Source: CAWFKW01 sp964568655 (GTDB taxonomy: Bacteria; Bacteroidota; Ignavibacteria; Tepidaquicellales; OLB5). Taken from it: a stretch of DNA of 14,610 nucleotides. The position numbers and the translations under genes are program-made. Positions within the stretch are counted from its first letter, which is position 1; each line of letters opens with the position of its first letter. The notes below the pieces were generated by a model. It worked only from the letters and a program-made list of their open reading frames with translations. It had not been told where the DNA came from and did not search any database. The DNA lies in the NCBI GenBank assembly GCA_964568655.1, contig CAZMRG010000083.1, forward strand, positions 1-14,610. The letters are read 5' to 3'. Shown here piece by piece: positions 1-7,298 of this stretch.

Positions 1-1
1 T

Positions 2-961
2 TACTTCAGCTTGTCCATATACTCATGGCCGAACCCGGACACAAAGGATAGTTTGCCATATATAACTAAAGACGGCAAAGTGAATCCTGAAAGTAAAATT
101 GGGACCGATGCCGGGACATTAGTTGAAGTGTGCGATTACGTTCTGCCTCTTGCGCTGGCATTTTATTTAAGCGGAGATGAGAAATATTCCAAACATGCAG
201 CAGAACTGCTTAGAACATGGTTTCTTGACCCGGTAACAAAAATGAATCCTAATCTAAAATACGCTGAGCAGGTCATGGGGAAAAACGAAGGCAGCTCCGG
301 CGGAATTATCGAAAGCAGGAATCTTATCAACGTGACCGAAGCGGCAGGATTGCTTGAAGGCTCAAAATCATGGACAGATAACGACATGACCGGGCTAAGG
401 GCATGGTTCAGAGCTTATCTAAACTGGCTGCTCACAAGTGAAAACGGAATCGCGGAAGGCAAAACTAAAAACAATCACCTCACTTTTTACAAAGCGCAGG
501 TGGTTGATTATGAACTGTTCACAGGTTCCGGCGTGGACGCAAATAAAGAACTGGAAAATATTAAGGCGCAGATCACATCGCAAATTGAACCGGATGGCTC
601 CCAGCCGCTGGAACTAAACAGAACGAAATCATTTAACTACTCTGTCTTTAACCTGCAGGCATTTTTCATGCTGGCTGAAATGGGTAAGAATGCCGGAGTT
701 GATTTATACAGCTATCAAACAGATGATGGAAGAAATATCCGCAAAGCGCTCGACTACATCGCTCCTTATGCAGATATAACAAAAGTATGGCCCTATAAAG
801 AAATTGGAGGAATCGCCGAAGGAAAATACCGGCTCGCTGAAATATTAAGGATCGCTTCGATCAGGTTTCCTGATGGAAATTACGATTACCTTCTGAAGAA
901 CAATTATGCCCAGTCTTCAATTCTTACAAAGCAATGGAATTTATTCTATCCTGAAAAATAA
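2..961 (+). CDS. Alginate-lyase-family polysaccharide lyase (5' end outside window)
   Basis: This is the C-terminal portion of a protein of the alginate lyase family (Pfam Alginate_lyase type). Such enzymes cleave uronic-acid polysaccharides by beta-elimination, usually in the periplasm. Visible family signatures are the SWPNPDT...LPYI segment near the start of the fragment, the NNHLTFYKAQ segment (the NNH of the family active-site region) and the stretch DGSQPLELNRTKSFNYS followed by an NLQAFF helix, which is typical of the (alpha/alpha) toroid fold. The frame is open to the left edge without a stop. The TTG at position 11 is not a credible start because the family motif already begins upstream of it, so the N-terminus and any signal peptide are missing. 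The gene converges with the cytochrome cluster. Substrate specificity cannot be told. Family assignment is good. Confidence 0.85.
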   Translation, partial: YFSLSIYSWPNPDTKDSLPYITKDGKVNPESKIGTDAGTLVEVCDYVLPLALAFYLSGDEKYSKHAAELLRTWFLDPVTKMNPNLKYAEQVMGKNEGSSGGIIESRNLINVTEAAGLLEGSKSWTDNDMTGLRAWFRAYLNWLLTSENGIAEGKTKNNHLTFYKAQVVDYELFTGSGVDANKELENIKAQITSQIEPDGSQPLELNRTKSFNYSVFNLQAFFMLAEMGKNAGVDLYSYQTDDGRNIRKALDYIAPYADITKVWPYKEIGGIAEGKYRLAEILRIASIRFPDGNYDYLLKNNYAQSSILTKQWNLFYPEK

Positions 962-1000
962 CCGGCAGGCGTTTTTTTTATTTAGAAATTTTCCGGGGTT
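962..1000. other. Convergent intergenic gap with T-tract
   Basis: This 39-nt gap separates the convergent stop codons of the lyase and of the last cytochrome gene. It contains an eight-T run at about 972-979 flanked by GC-rich CCGG blocks (962-965 and 993-996). It may act as a weak bidirectional transcription end, but no strong stem is visible. Confidence 0.3.
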
Positions 1001-1501
1001 TCACTTTTTATATGAGCCTAAAAATACGATATACTGCGCTAAATATTCAATTTCGTTACTTTTTAATGTACCGCCATATGGACGCATTAACGCGGACCTG
1101 CCGCCGGCTTTACCTCCGCTGCTTATCACTAGTTGTAAATGGTCCAAATTATGACTCATAGCAAAATTAGAATCTGTAAAGTTTCTCGGATGAGGATTCA
1201 GGTTGTAGGAATTAAATCCATTCCCTTTGCCGGTTTCACCATGACACACAGAGCAATATTTGCGGAATAAAATGCTTCCTTGTTCCTGCCCGTAGCTGAG
1301 TTTTACAAGATTGACCGAATCATTATTATTTACCGATTTGACAGTTGTATCGTTCTTGGGAGCTTGTTGAATTGAAACGTCAATTTTCTTTGAACAGTTC
1401 ACCGCCATAAAGGTGATAAGCAGGATAATTATCAGGAAAGCTAATGATATCTTATTTCCCGCGTTAGCGCTTACTGCATATGTTTTTATTTTAATTTTCA
1501 T
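1001..1501 (-). CDS. Monoheme c-type cytochrome lipoprotein
   Basis: This 166-residue class I cytochrome c has one heme site, C83-SV-C86-H87, inside the usual YCSVCHGETGKGNG context. Met139 (SALMRPYGG) is a plausible second axial ligand. A hydrophobic N-terminal segment (about residues 18-35) ends in AVNC, a good lipobox with Cys36 as the lipidated residue. The mature domain would then hang from a membrane on an Asn/Asp/Thr-rich linker (about 40-68). It is the last gene of the minus-strand respiratory cluster, 21 nt downstream of the octaheme cytochrome. The ATG is preceded by a purine-rich AAGGAAAG. The likely role is a periplasmic electron shuttle accepting from or donating to the Rieske/cytochrome b complex. 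Family is certain; partner is inferred. Confidence 0.88.
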   Translation of the reverse strand: MKIKIKTYAVSANAGNKISLAFLIIILLITFMAVNCSKKIDVSIQQAPKNDTTVKSVNNNDSVNLVKLSYGQEQGSILFRKYCSVCHGETGKGNGFNSYNLNPHPRNFTDSNFAMSHNLDHLQLVISSGGKAGGRSALMRPYGGTLKSNEIEYLAQYIVFLGSYKK

Positions 1502-1522
1502 GGTTTTATCGCTTTCCTTATA

Positions 1523-3463
1523 TCATTTCAAGCTCATTAGATACGCAGTTATAGCTTCAGCTTCGTCATTTGTTATATTACAATTCGGCTCAATCGTTTC
1601 AGGGACCATGGATTGAGGATTCTTCAACCAATGAAAGACCCAACCCGGTTGTAGTCTGAGTCCGGTTTTATCCAGCAATGGTCCAACATACCCGCCTGCC
1701 GAACCGATCTGGTGGCACGATTGGCAGCTATATTTTGTATAATAAAGGCTCTTTCCTTTTTCAATCTGAGATTCGTTCATTACAATTTCACGCTCAAGGG
1801 TATCGTTAACAAATACTTTTCCCATATAATCAACAATGATCTTAATTTCAGAATCGGTGAGATAGAAGTTTGGCATGCGCTCCGTCATTATAGGGCGAAT
1901 AGCATAGGGAGCCTTGAAATATACTTCCAGCCATGAGCGCTGAGTTTTAGAAGCTTCAAAAGACAGGTCAGTAGCAACTAACTTACCCTTTCCAAACATT
2001 GTATGACATCCGAAACAGGAAAGATCGTTTATGAGCTTTCCAAAATCCCCTTGCGGATTAAATGACGGAGGAGACGGATTTTTCACTATATACTCGTCGC
2101 TTAATTCATCGCTTGTATTACCAAGAAGAGCTGTGGCAACAATTCGGGTATCCTGCTCTGTAAATGAAAAGTCTGGCATCTTCAGCCCTTCCAAAAATAC
2201 ACGCGGGTTTTTTAGCTTCGTTGACAGGTATGACGGGAGAGACTGCTCAACACCTGATTTCCCGAATTCGATTTCATACAAATTTTTGCTTCCCACAAAT
2301 GTCAGCTCGGGCCCTATCTCTGCGCCATTAGATATACCGCTAAGCTGATGGCACCCACCGCAATTATAGTTCCTGAAAAGATCAAGACCCTTTGCATATG
2401 CTTCAGTATCAGTCGTGTTAAACGATATCTGCTTCATCTTTTCATCCGCAAATTCGCTCGCAATATATGCTGTAACAGCGGTAAGCGAAGGTTCATCGAA
2501 ACGGAAACGCGGCATTAGAACGCCCGGCTGGAATCGCTTCGGATTCTTAATATAGTTATACAGCCATTCTATCTGAACTTTACCGGCGACTTTTCCAAGA
2601 TCATTTGATACATATCCTCCTTTTCCGTTTACAGAGTGGCAGCTGATGCAGCGGGCTTCGCTGAACTTTTTATTTCCAAACTGGACGAGCGCCTGCAGTT
2701 TGCTTTCATCTCCTTTTAATTGATCGGGTATTCGATCAAATTGTGCGTTATCTGAAAATGCCTTAAATGCGGACAGAAATTCAATAAGGTATCCAACTTC
2801 CCTGTCATTGAATCCGAAGTTTGGCATTTTTGTCTTTGGCAAATATTGCTTAGGAGCTTTCAGCCAGTTACTAAGCCAGTTTTTATTTACTTTGGCAGCA
2901 ATGCCGTCCAAGGCCGATATCCATTGTTTTTCATACCCGTTGATTTTATGGCATGCCACGCAATTCGACCCCTTAATTAATTCTCTTCCCATTGTGAGAA
3001 CCGGAGCCTGCGAAACGGCTGACTCCTTATGGCATTTAGCGCATGAGGATTCCATGTATTGCCCGGAAATTAAAGGCTTATCCCAGTACTTGACTTTCCC
3101 GGCCGCTTCTTCGTATGTAGTTGCGGCCCCTTGCCCTTCATGACAAATTGTGCAGCCATAGTTTTCATAATCATGATACATTGCAATGTGTGATTTAAAA
3201 GGCTGCTTAACGTTAGCCAATCCTTTCTCTTTCAGACCAAGGTGGCAAGTTATGCACCTGTCGATCTTACTCATTTTTCTGATCCAGATTTGCCTGATAC
3301 CAATTTCTGTTGGGGTAACATCTCCCGGAATACTTTTTATGATATCATTATATTCATGCTGATAAGACCTCCACTCGCTGAAGTAATCTTTCAGCGGTGA
3401 GAGCGCCAGAACTACAAGCATACCGATACTGAAAATAGCTACGTATAATCTGTTCCTATTCAT
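1523..3463 (-). CDS. Octaheme c-type cytochrome of the bc complex
   Basis: This 646-residue protein has an N-terminal membrane segment (about residues 7-24) and eight CXXCH heme sites, whose first cysteines are at about 70, 104, 141, 168, 272, 368, 483 and 580. The first three (CITCH, CTICH, CAKCH) form a compact block of the type seen in triheme subunits of anaerobic bc complexes. The other five each start a class I cytochrome module. Four of these modules carry a downstream MPxF-type segment supplying a Met ligand (about M213, M317, M429, M530). In the last module the matching position reads IEPNC, so the Met is absent. The ATG immediately follows the stop of the cytochrome b C-terminal half with no gap, which suggests translational coupling. 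It probably carries electrons between the Rieske centre and outer carriers. The heme count is read directly; the role is inferred from context. Confidence 0.92.
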   Translation of the reverse strand: MNRNRLYVAIFSIGMLVVLALSPLKDYFSEWRSYQHEYNDIIKSIPGDVTPTEIGIRQIWIRKMSKIDRCITCHLGLKEKGLANVKQPFKSHIAMYHDYENYGCTICHEGQGAATTYEEAAGKVKYWDKPLISGQYMESSCAKCHKESAVSQAPVLTMGRELIKGSNCVACHKINGYEKQWISALDGIAAKVNKNWLSNWLKAPKQYLPKTKMPNFGFNDREVGYLIEFLSAFKAFSDNAQFDRIPDQLKGDESKLQALVQFGNKKFSEARCISCHSVNGKGGYVSNDLGKVAGKVQIEWLYNYIKNPKRFQPGVLMPRFRFDEPSLTAVTAYIASEFADEKMKQISFNTTDTEAYAKGLDLFRNYNCGGCHQLSGISNGAEIGPELTFVGSKNLYEIEFGKSGVEQSLPSYLSTKLKNPRVFLEGLKMPDFSFTEQDTRIVATALLGNTSDELSDEYIVKNPSPPSFNPQGDFGKLINDLSCFGCHTMFGKGKLVATDLSFEASKTQRSWLEVYFKAPYAIRPIMTERMPNFYLTDSEIKIIVDYMGKVFVNDTLEREIVMNESQIEKGKSLYYTKYSCQSCHQIGSAGGYVGPLLDKTGLRLQPGWVFHWLKNPQSMVPETIEPNCNITNDEAEAITAYLMSLK

Positions 3464-4162
3464 CTAATATATTCCTTCCCATGGCCATGTCCAATTCCAC
3501 TCAGGACCCCGGAACAGCGTCCCGATAGTTGTTAATACGATCACAATTATTACGAACCATGTCATTATCCACCATGAGAGAGGCCTGGTTTTGATCCATT
3601 TGGAAAATCTTCCGCCGCCATTCATGTATCGGGTAATGATCATAAACAAAGTCATTCCCAAAGTCGGGAAGAGTATTGGGTACGCCCTGAAATAAAGCAG
3701 GAGTATGGTTAACAGCGCTATGACGGCTGGGAAAACGAAAGTTCTTTTATGATTAAGGTATACCCAAAGCGGTTCATGCTCAACATTAATCCTGAAATAA
3801 GGAAGTGCGAACAGGGCGATCACAGCTAAAAGCGGAAGTAAAACCCCGGCAACAAATGGCGGAAAGTAACAGAGCAGTTCCTGCAATCCTACAAAATACC
3901 ATGGCGCTTTGGCGGGGCTTGGCGTATGGCCCGGGTTAGCAATCCACTCCAATGGCGCATTGAAAAGTAATGAAATTACAGATAAGACAATCACAAGAAT
4001 CTCAAACGCTATCAGTTCTTTGATTACTAGATTCGGGAAAGTAGTTACAAGATCTTTTTTGTTAGGCTTTGCAAAAACTTTCTCATCAGCGGAATTGGTT
4101 CTTTCATAACCTTTTTTCGAACCCGTTGATTCTGTTCCAACGATGTCATTTAATTTATTCAT
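3464..4162 (-). CDS. Cytochrome b C-terminal domain (subunit IV-like)
   Basis: This 232-residue integral membrane protein matches the C-terminal domain of cytochrome b, which is a separate polypeptide as in b6f subunit IV. After a Lys/Asn-rich cytoplasmic N-terminus come about four to five hydrophobic helices (about 50-68, 101-120, 138-157, 160-175, 197-216). The Qo-site motif is APWY at residues 86-89 (KAPWYFVGLQELL), in the place of PEWY of canonical complexes. The ATG has a good AAGGGG ribosome site. It lies 19 nt after the b6-like half and directly abuts the octaheme cytochrome. Together with the b6-like half and the Rieske protein it would form the quinol-oxidising core. Confident family assignment. 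Confidence 0.92.
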   Translation of the reverse strand: MNKLNDIVGTESTGSKKGYERTNSADEKVFAKPNKKDLVTTFPNLVIKELIAFEILVIVLSVISLLFNAPLEWIANPGHTPSPAKAPWYFVGLQELLCYFPPFVAGVLLPLLAVIALFALPYFRINVEHEPLWVYLNHKRTFVFPAVIALLTILLLYFRAYPILFPTLGMTLFMIITRYMNGGGRFSKWIKTRPLSWWIMTWFVIIVIVLTTIGTLFRGPEWNWTWPWEGIY

Positions 4163-4181
4163 AATTTGCCGCCCCTTGCGT

Positions 4182-4892
4182 TCACACTCCGCCGTCCTTT
4201 CTCACACGCCAGAAATGAATGCCCATAAAAACTACAGCGGTTACCGGAAGAATGAAGCAATGCAGAACGTAAAATCTTACAAGCGAATTTTCATAAACCA
4301 CGTTGCCGCCGAGTAAAAGGAATGCTAACTTGTCGCCAATTCCAAATGGCACCGAGCGCACCATGTTTGTTGCCACCGTAACTGCCCAGAACGATAACTG
4401 GTCCCAGGGAAGCAGGTAACCCGTAAAGCTCAGAAGCAAAGTCAGGATCAAAAGAACTACGCCGATGACCCAGTTAAATTCCTTTGGGGGTTGCAGCGAA
4501 TTTGTATAGAAAACTCTGAGCATATGCAAAAAAACCACAACAACCATAGCATGTGCAGCCCATCGATGCATGTTCCTCAGAAACTGCCCTGATGAAACTA
4601 CGAACTGAAGATCCTTCATGTCTGAGTAAGCTGCAGGTACAGAAACGCGATAGTAAAGCATCAGCAACGCGCCAGTTATCGTGAGAATGATGAATAATCC
4701 AAGTGAAAGTCCGCCAAGACCCCATGTGTAAGTATACAAAATAGATCTCTTTCTGACCTTGACAGGATGAACGTGAAGGAAAAAATTATGAAATATTAAC
4801 GCGGTACGGCTTCGGTCGGAGTCGGGAATTCCATGCCTGAATATTGACCGCCAAACTTTTGACTTAAAAATATCATTTAGTGTCTTTTTCAT
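4182..4892 (-). CDS. Cytochrome b6-like N-terminal domain, diheme
   Basis: This 236-residue membrane protein is the four-helix heme-binding half of cytochrome b. The four heme-ligand histidines are visible: H109 and H123 (spacing 14) and H211 and H226 (spacing 15). A spacing of 15 in the second pair is the b6 type. The segment LLPWDQLSFWAV and the motif MHRW with LHMLRVFYT match b6/bc proteins. In b6f-type proteins a Cys two residues before LGG anchors the extra heme c(n). Here that segment reads YTWGLGG, and no cysteine occurs before C212, so that heme is not expected to be covalently held. It lies 17 nt after the Rieske gene in the same direction. High confidence as a quinol-cytochrome c reductase core subunit. 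Confidence 0.94.
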   Translation of the reverse strand: MKKTLNDIFKSKVWRSIFRHGIPDSDRSRTALIFHNFFLHVHPVKVRKRSILYTYTWGLGGLSLGLFIILTITGALLMLYYRVSVPAAYSDMKDLQFVVSSGQFLRNMHRWAAHAMVVVVFLHMLRVFYTNSLQPPKEFNWVIGVVLLILTLLLSFTGYLLPWDQLSFWAVTVATNMVRSVPFGIGDKLAFLLLGGNVVYENSLVRFYVLHCFILPVTAVVFMGIHFWRVRKDGGV

Positions 4893-4909
4893 AACAAAGG
4901 TCGCTTATA

Positions 4910-5398
4910 TTATAATATTACAGCTTCTTTTACATCTGACTTACGCATATCCACAATGATCTGCCGTTGCGCATTCAGGGTCATCTCAAATTTTGGAAGA
5001 GACTTGGGCGCAGGGCCATCAATAACTTCTCCGATCTTATTGTATTTGCTTCCGTGACAGGGACATGCAATTATCCCAAGCTCAGACCTTAAGTTTGTAA
5101 CGCATCCAAGGTGAGTGCAAACTGCGGAAAGAGCGGTAAAAAGCCCTTCCTTGTTCCTTATTATATACACATTGTGTTCTTTAAAAAATGTGATGCTATC
5201 GGCATTAAAGTTTTCAATATTGCCGGCATTGAACTTTTGCGGCGGTTCCATTAATATATTCGGTGAAAGAAACTGCGCAGTCCTGAATATTCCGCCTGCT
5301 ATAGCAACGCCTATAGCCCCTAAACCCGCTAATTTGAGGAAGCTTCTCCTTGAAATAGGTTTTTTGAAATTATTTTCTCCGGATTTGTCTTTATCCAT
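4910..5398 (-). CDS. Rieske iron-sulfur protein (Tat-exported)
   Basis: This 162-residue Rieske protein has a twin-arginine signal and anchor, SRRSFLKLAG (R17 R18), followed by a hydrophobic helix to about residue 37. The two [2Fe-2S] boxes are C94-T-H96-L-G-C99 and C112-P-C114-H115-G-S117. C94, H96, C112 and H115 are the ligands, and C99 with C114 are the usual disulfide pair. S117 and Y119, residues known in mitochondrial Rieske proteins to hydrogen-bond and raise the cluster potential, are both present. The Pro loop appears as GPAPKSLP (128-135). The gene lies 15 nt after the cupredoxin and 17 nt before the b6-like gene, so it is the Rieske subunit of this complex. Very secure. Confidence 0.96.
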   Translation of the reverse strand: MDKDKSGENNFKKPISRRSFLKLAGLGAIGVAIAGGIFRTAQFLSPNILMEPPQKFNAGNIENFNADSITFFKEHNVYIIRNKEGLFTALSAVCTHLGCVTNLRSELGIIACPCHGSKYNKIGEVIDGPAPKSLPKFEMTLNAQRQIIVDMRKSDVKEAVIL

Positions 5399-5413
5399 TT
5401 TAATTTTTGAAAA

Positions 5414-5992
5414 CTAAATATCTATATTAACATCGCCGCTCTCAGGAACTGTAACCTGCACATCCGAAATATTGTATTTTTCAGACCAGATCTTTAAAGT
5501 ATAAGTTCCAGCAGGTACATTCTTGATTTTGAAACTACCGCCCTTACCGCTTACCGCAAAATAAGGAACGCTTAAAGTCAGTATATAAGCTTCCATTTCA
5601 GGATGCAAATTGCACAATATTGTTGCAATACAGTCAGCATGGTTGAAAGTGTATGACCTGATTTCTCCTTCCGGCCATGAGCCCAGGTTGAAATTTTCGG
5701 CGCACGCATCCGGAGAGTACACGTTATGCATAGTGTTGTCTTCATTCGTAAACTCGACTGTAGTGCCAACCAGGATCGGCAGCACATGAGGCGAGAATAA
5801 CATATTCTTTTGGTGCATCTTTACTGTTGTACCTGTGCCGGAATAGGTCCCGTGCCATGTGTTGGATAAATATATGACGGCATTAATAATACCCTTAGAA
5901 CCATTAGAAACCGTGCCGGTTATATTGCCGCCAAAAGAACTGTTTGAGACGAACATCGTTAATATTACCGCTAATACAAATAATTTTTTCAT
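5414..5992 (-). CDS. Periplasmic cupredoxin with C-terminal carboxypeptidase-regulatory-like segment
   Basis: This 192-residue secreted protein has an N-terminal signal peptide (MKKLFVLAVILTMFVS, cleavage probably near residue 20). It contains a blue-copper-like site: H89 (NTMHNVYSP), C127, H130 and M133 (LCNLHPEMEAY). These are the His, Cys, His and Met expected for type 1 copper. The spacing C-X2-H-X2-M matches the plastocyanin-like proteins found beside methylamine-utilisation and regulatory-like domains. An N-terminal GTVSNGSKGIINAVIYLS segment and a C-terminal GSFKIKNVPAGTYTLKIW segment look like one split or two small carboxypeptidase-regulatory-like beta folds around the copper domain. 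The start is supported by AAGGAAA. Its location between the porins and the Rieske gene suggests a soluble periplasmic electron carrier. Copper binding is inferred from the ligands. Confidence 0.82.
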   Translation of the reverse strand: MKKLFVLAVILTMFVSNSSFGGNITGTVSNGSKGIINAVIYLSNTWHGTYSGTGTTVKMHQKNMLFSPHVLPILVGTTVEFTNEDNTMHNVYSPDACAENFNLGSWPEGEIRSYTFNHADCIATILCNLHPEMEAYILTLSVPYFAVSGKGGSFKIKNVPAGTYTLKIWSEKYNISDVQVTVPESGDVNIDI

Positions 5993-6050
5993 TTTTAAAT
6001 TTCCTTACATAATTAATCGAAAATACATAAAATAAATGAGTATTCTTTTT

Positions 6051-7280
6051 TTACATTGCAAAGCCAATTTCCAAATCAAATGTAGTATTCTTACTGTTCG
6101 CTTTATCAAAGAACTTTTTGGCTTCCAGACTGAACTTAATGTTTGCCCTTGGGAGAAATGTAATTCCGGGTATAATTGACATTACCGCCTGATCGCTGCT
6201 ATTTATGTCTGCGCGTGTCCATTCATACCGTACGAGCGCTATTAGCCATGGATAAACAACGCCGTTAGCCTGCACATAATAAGCAAGCGATTTGCAGTTT
6301 GGTCCGGACCCCGCGTACAAATCAGCGGGCTCATCGGAGTTCATATACATTAATGAGCTGTTAATGATGAACCTGTTTAGCCAGAGATCTATATCGCCTC
6401 CAAGTATGGTGAGTTTTTCGTCAACGGAACCCGATTCAATACCTTTATAAAAGTATCCTCCAATCGTAAGTGAATTGTCCATATATGGTTGCGTTGCAGT
6501 AGACTTTACCCCCTTCGTGACGCCGGTTTCGCTTAATCCGCCAAATTTATAAGTGACTTTGCCGCAAAAGTCCTTCGAAGGTTTAATAGAAGTAATTCCC
6601 TGTCCGTTCACTACTCCAAATCTATATGTCAGCCCGCCGCGATTCCCAATTCCGTTTAGCGCTCCCCATAATTCAAGCCCGAATTGTGGATTGCTGAAAC
6701 TCCATCCGTTGCGGCTTGTCATATTTTCTATGTTGTAATTATTTGTAGTAAGCTTAAGTTCTCTGAGAGTCGGGTCTGCACGGACCTCTCCTGCCTTGAC
6801 GTGGAACCCCGGGCTTGCATCCCACTGAATGAACCCGGTAAAAATAAAAGTATATGCATTGCCTGCATTAGCAAATCCGCTCTCTCCAAAAAACGAGAAT
6901 CGGCTGCCCAATGTCCCGTAAGTCGTAAATTTCAGATAATTAGGAATATTAAAGTTCCATTTTGCAGTAGCGCTCATAGCGTCGTAGTTTATCAAACCGT
7001 TCAAATTTATCGATAGCGGTACAGTGCCCGGCATATCGCTTGGCCAAATTGCATCCCCTCCCAGTTTCACAGGTTCTTCTTTGACATAATTTGAGTCGCC
7101 GCCGGGCCATCTGAAACCGTTATTCATAAAGGCTTTCCCAAAAGAATTGAGTTGTGGGAACGCATAGTGACACGTTACGCAGCTTGTTTGATATTTTCGG
7201 GAAAAAGCAGGAATTCCATAACTATTTTCCACAGATAGCGCTACAATAAAAAGACATAGCAGTATATAAAATTTACTCAT
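6051..7280 (-). CDS. Cyc2-like fused monoheme cytochrome-outer membrane porin (copy 2)
   Basis: This 409-residue protein has a signal peptide ending near SYG (about residue 22). A short cytochrome domain with one heme site follows: C34-VT-C37-H38 in the context PAFSRKYQTSCVTCH, then a PQLNSFGKAFMNNGF segment. The rest (about 70-409) consists of alternating aromatic/polar strands with turns, as in an outer-membrane beta-barrel, ending in FAM. A single N-terminal heme followed by FG..F...G and a porin is the architecture of Cyc2, the outer-membrane Fe(II) oxidase. It is paralogous to the gene immediately upstream, and the 18-nt gap places its TTAGGA ribosome site next to the previous stop. It probably moves electrons across the outer membrane. 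Fusion architecture is well supported; Fe(II) as substrate is only a hypothesis. Confidence 0.78.
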   Translation of the reverse strand: MSKFYILLCLFIVALSVENSYGIPAFSRKYQTSCVTCHYAFPQLNSFGKAFMNNGFRWPGGDSNYVKEEPVKLGGDAIWPSDMPGTVPLSINLNGLINYDAMSATAKWNFNIPNYLKFTTYGTLGSRFSFFGESGFANAGNAYTFIFTGFIQWDASPGFHVKAGEVRADPTLRELKLTTNNYNIENMTSRNGWSFSNPQFGLELWGALNGIGNRGGLTYRFGVVNGQGITSIKPSKDFCGKVTYKFGGLSETGVTKGVKSTATQPYMDNSLTIGGYFYKGIESGSVDEKLTILGGDIDLWLNRFIINSSLMYMNSDEPADLYAGSGPNCKSLAYYVQANGVVYPWLIALVRYEWTRADINSSDQAVMSIIPGITFLPRANIKFSLEAKKFFDKANSKNTTFDLEIGFAM

Positions 7281-7298
7281 AAAAATACGTATCCTAAG

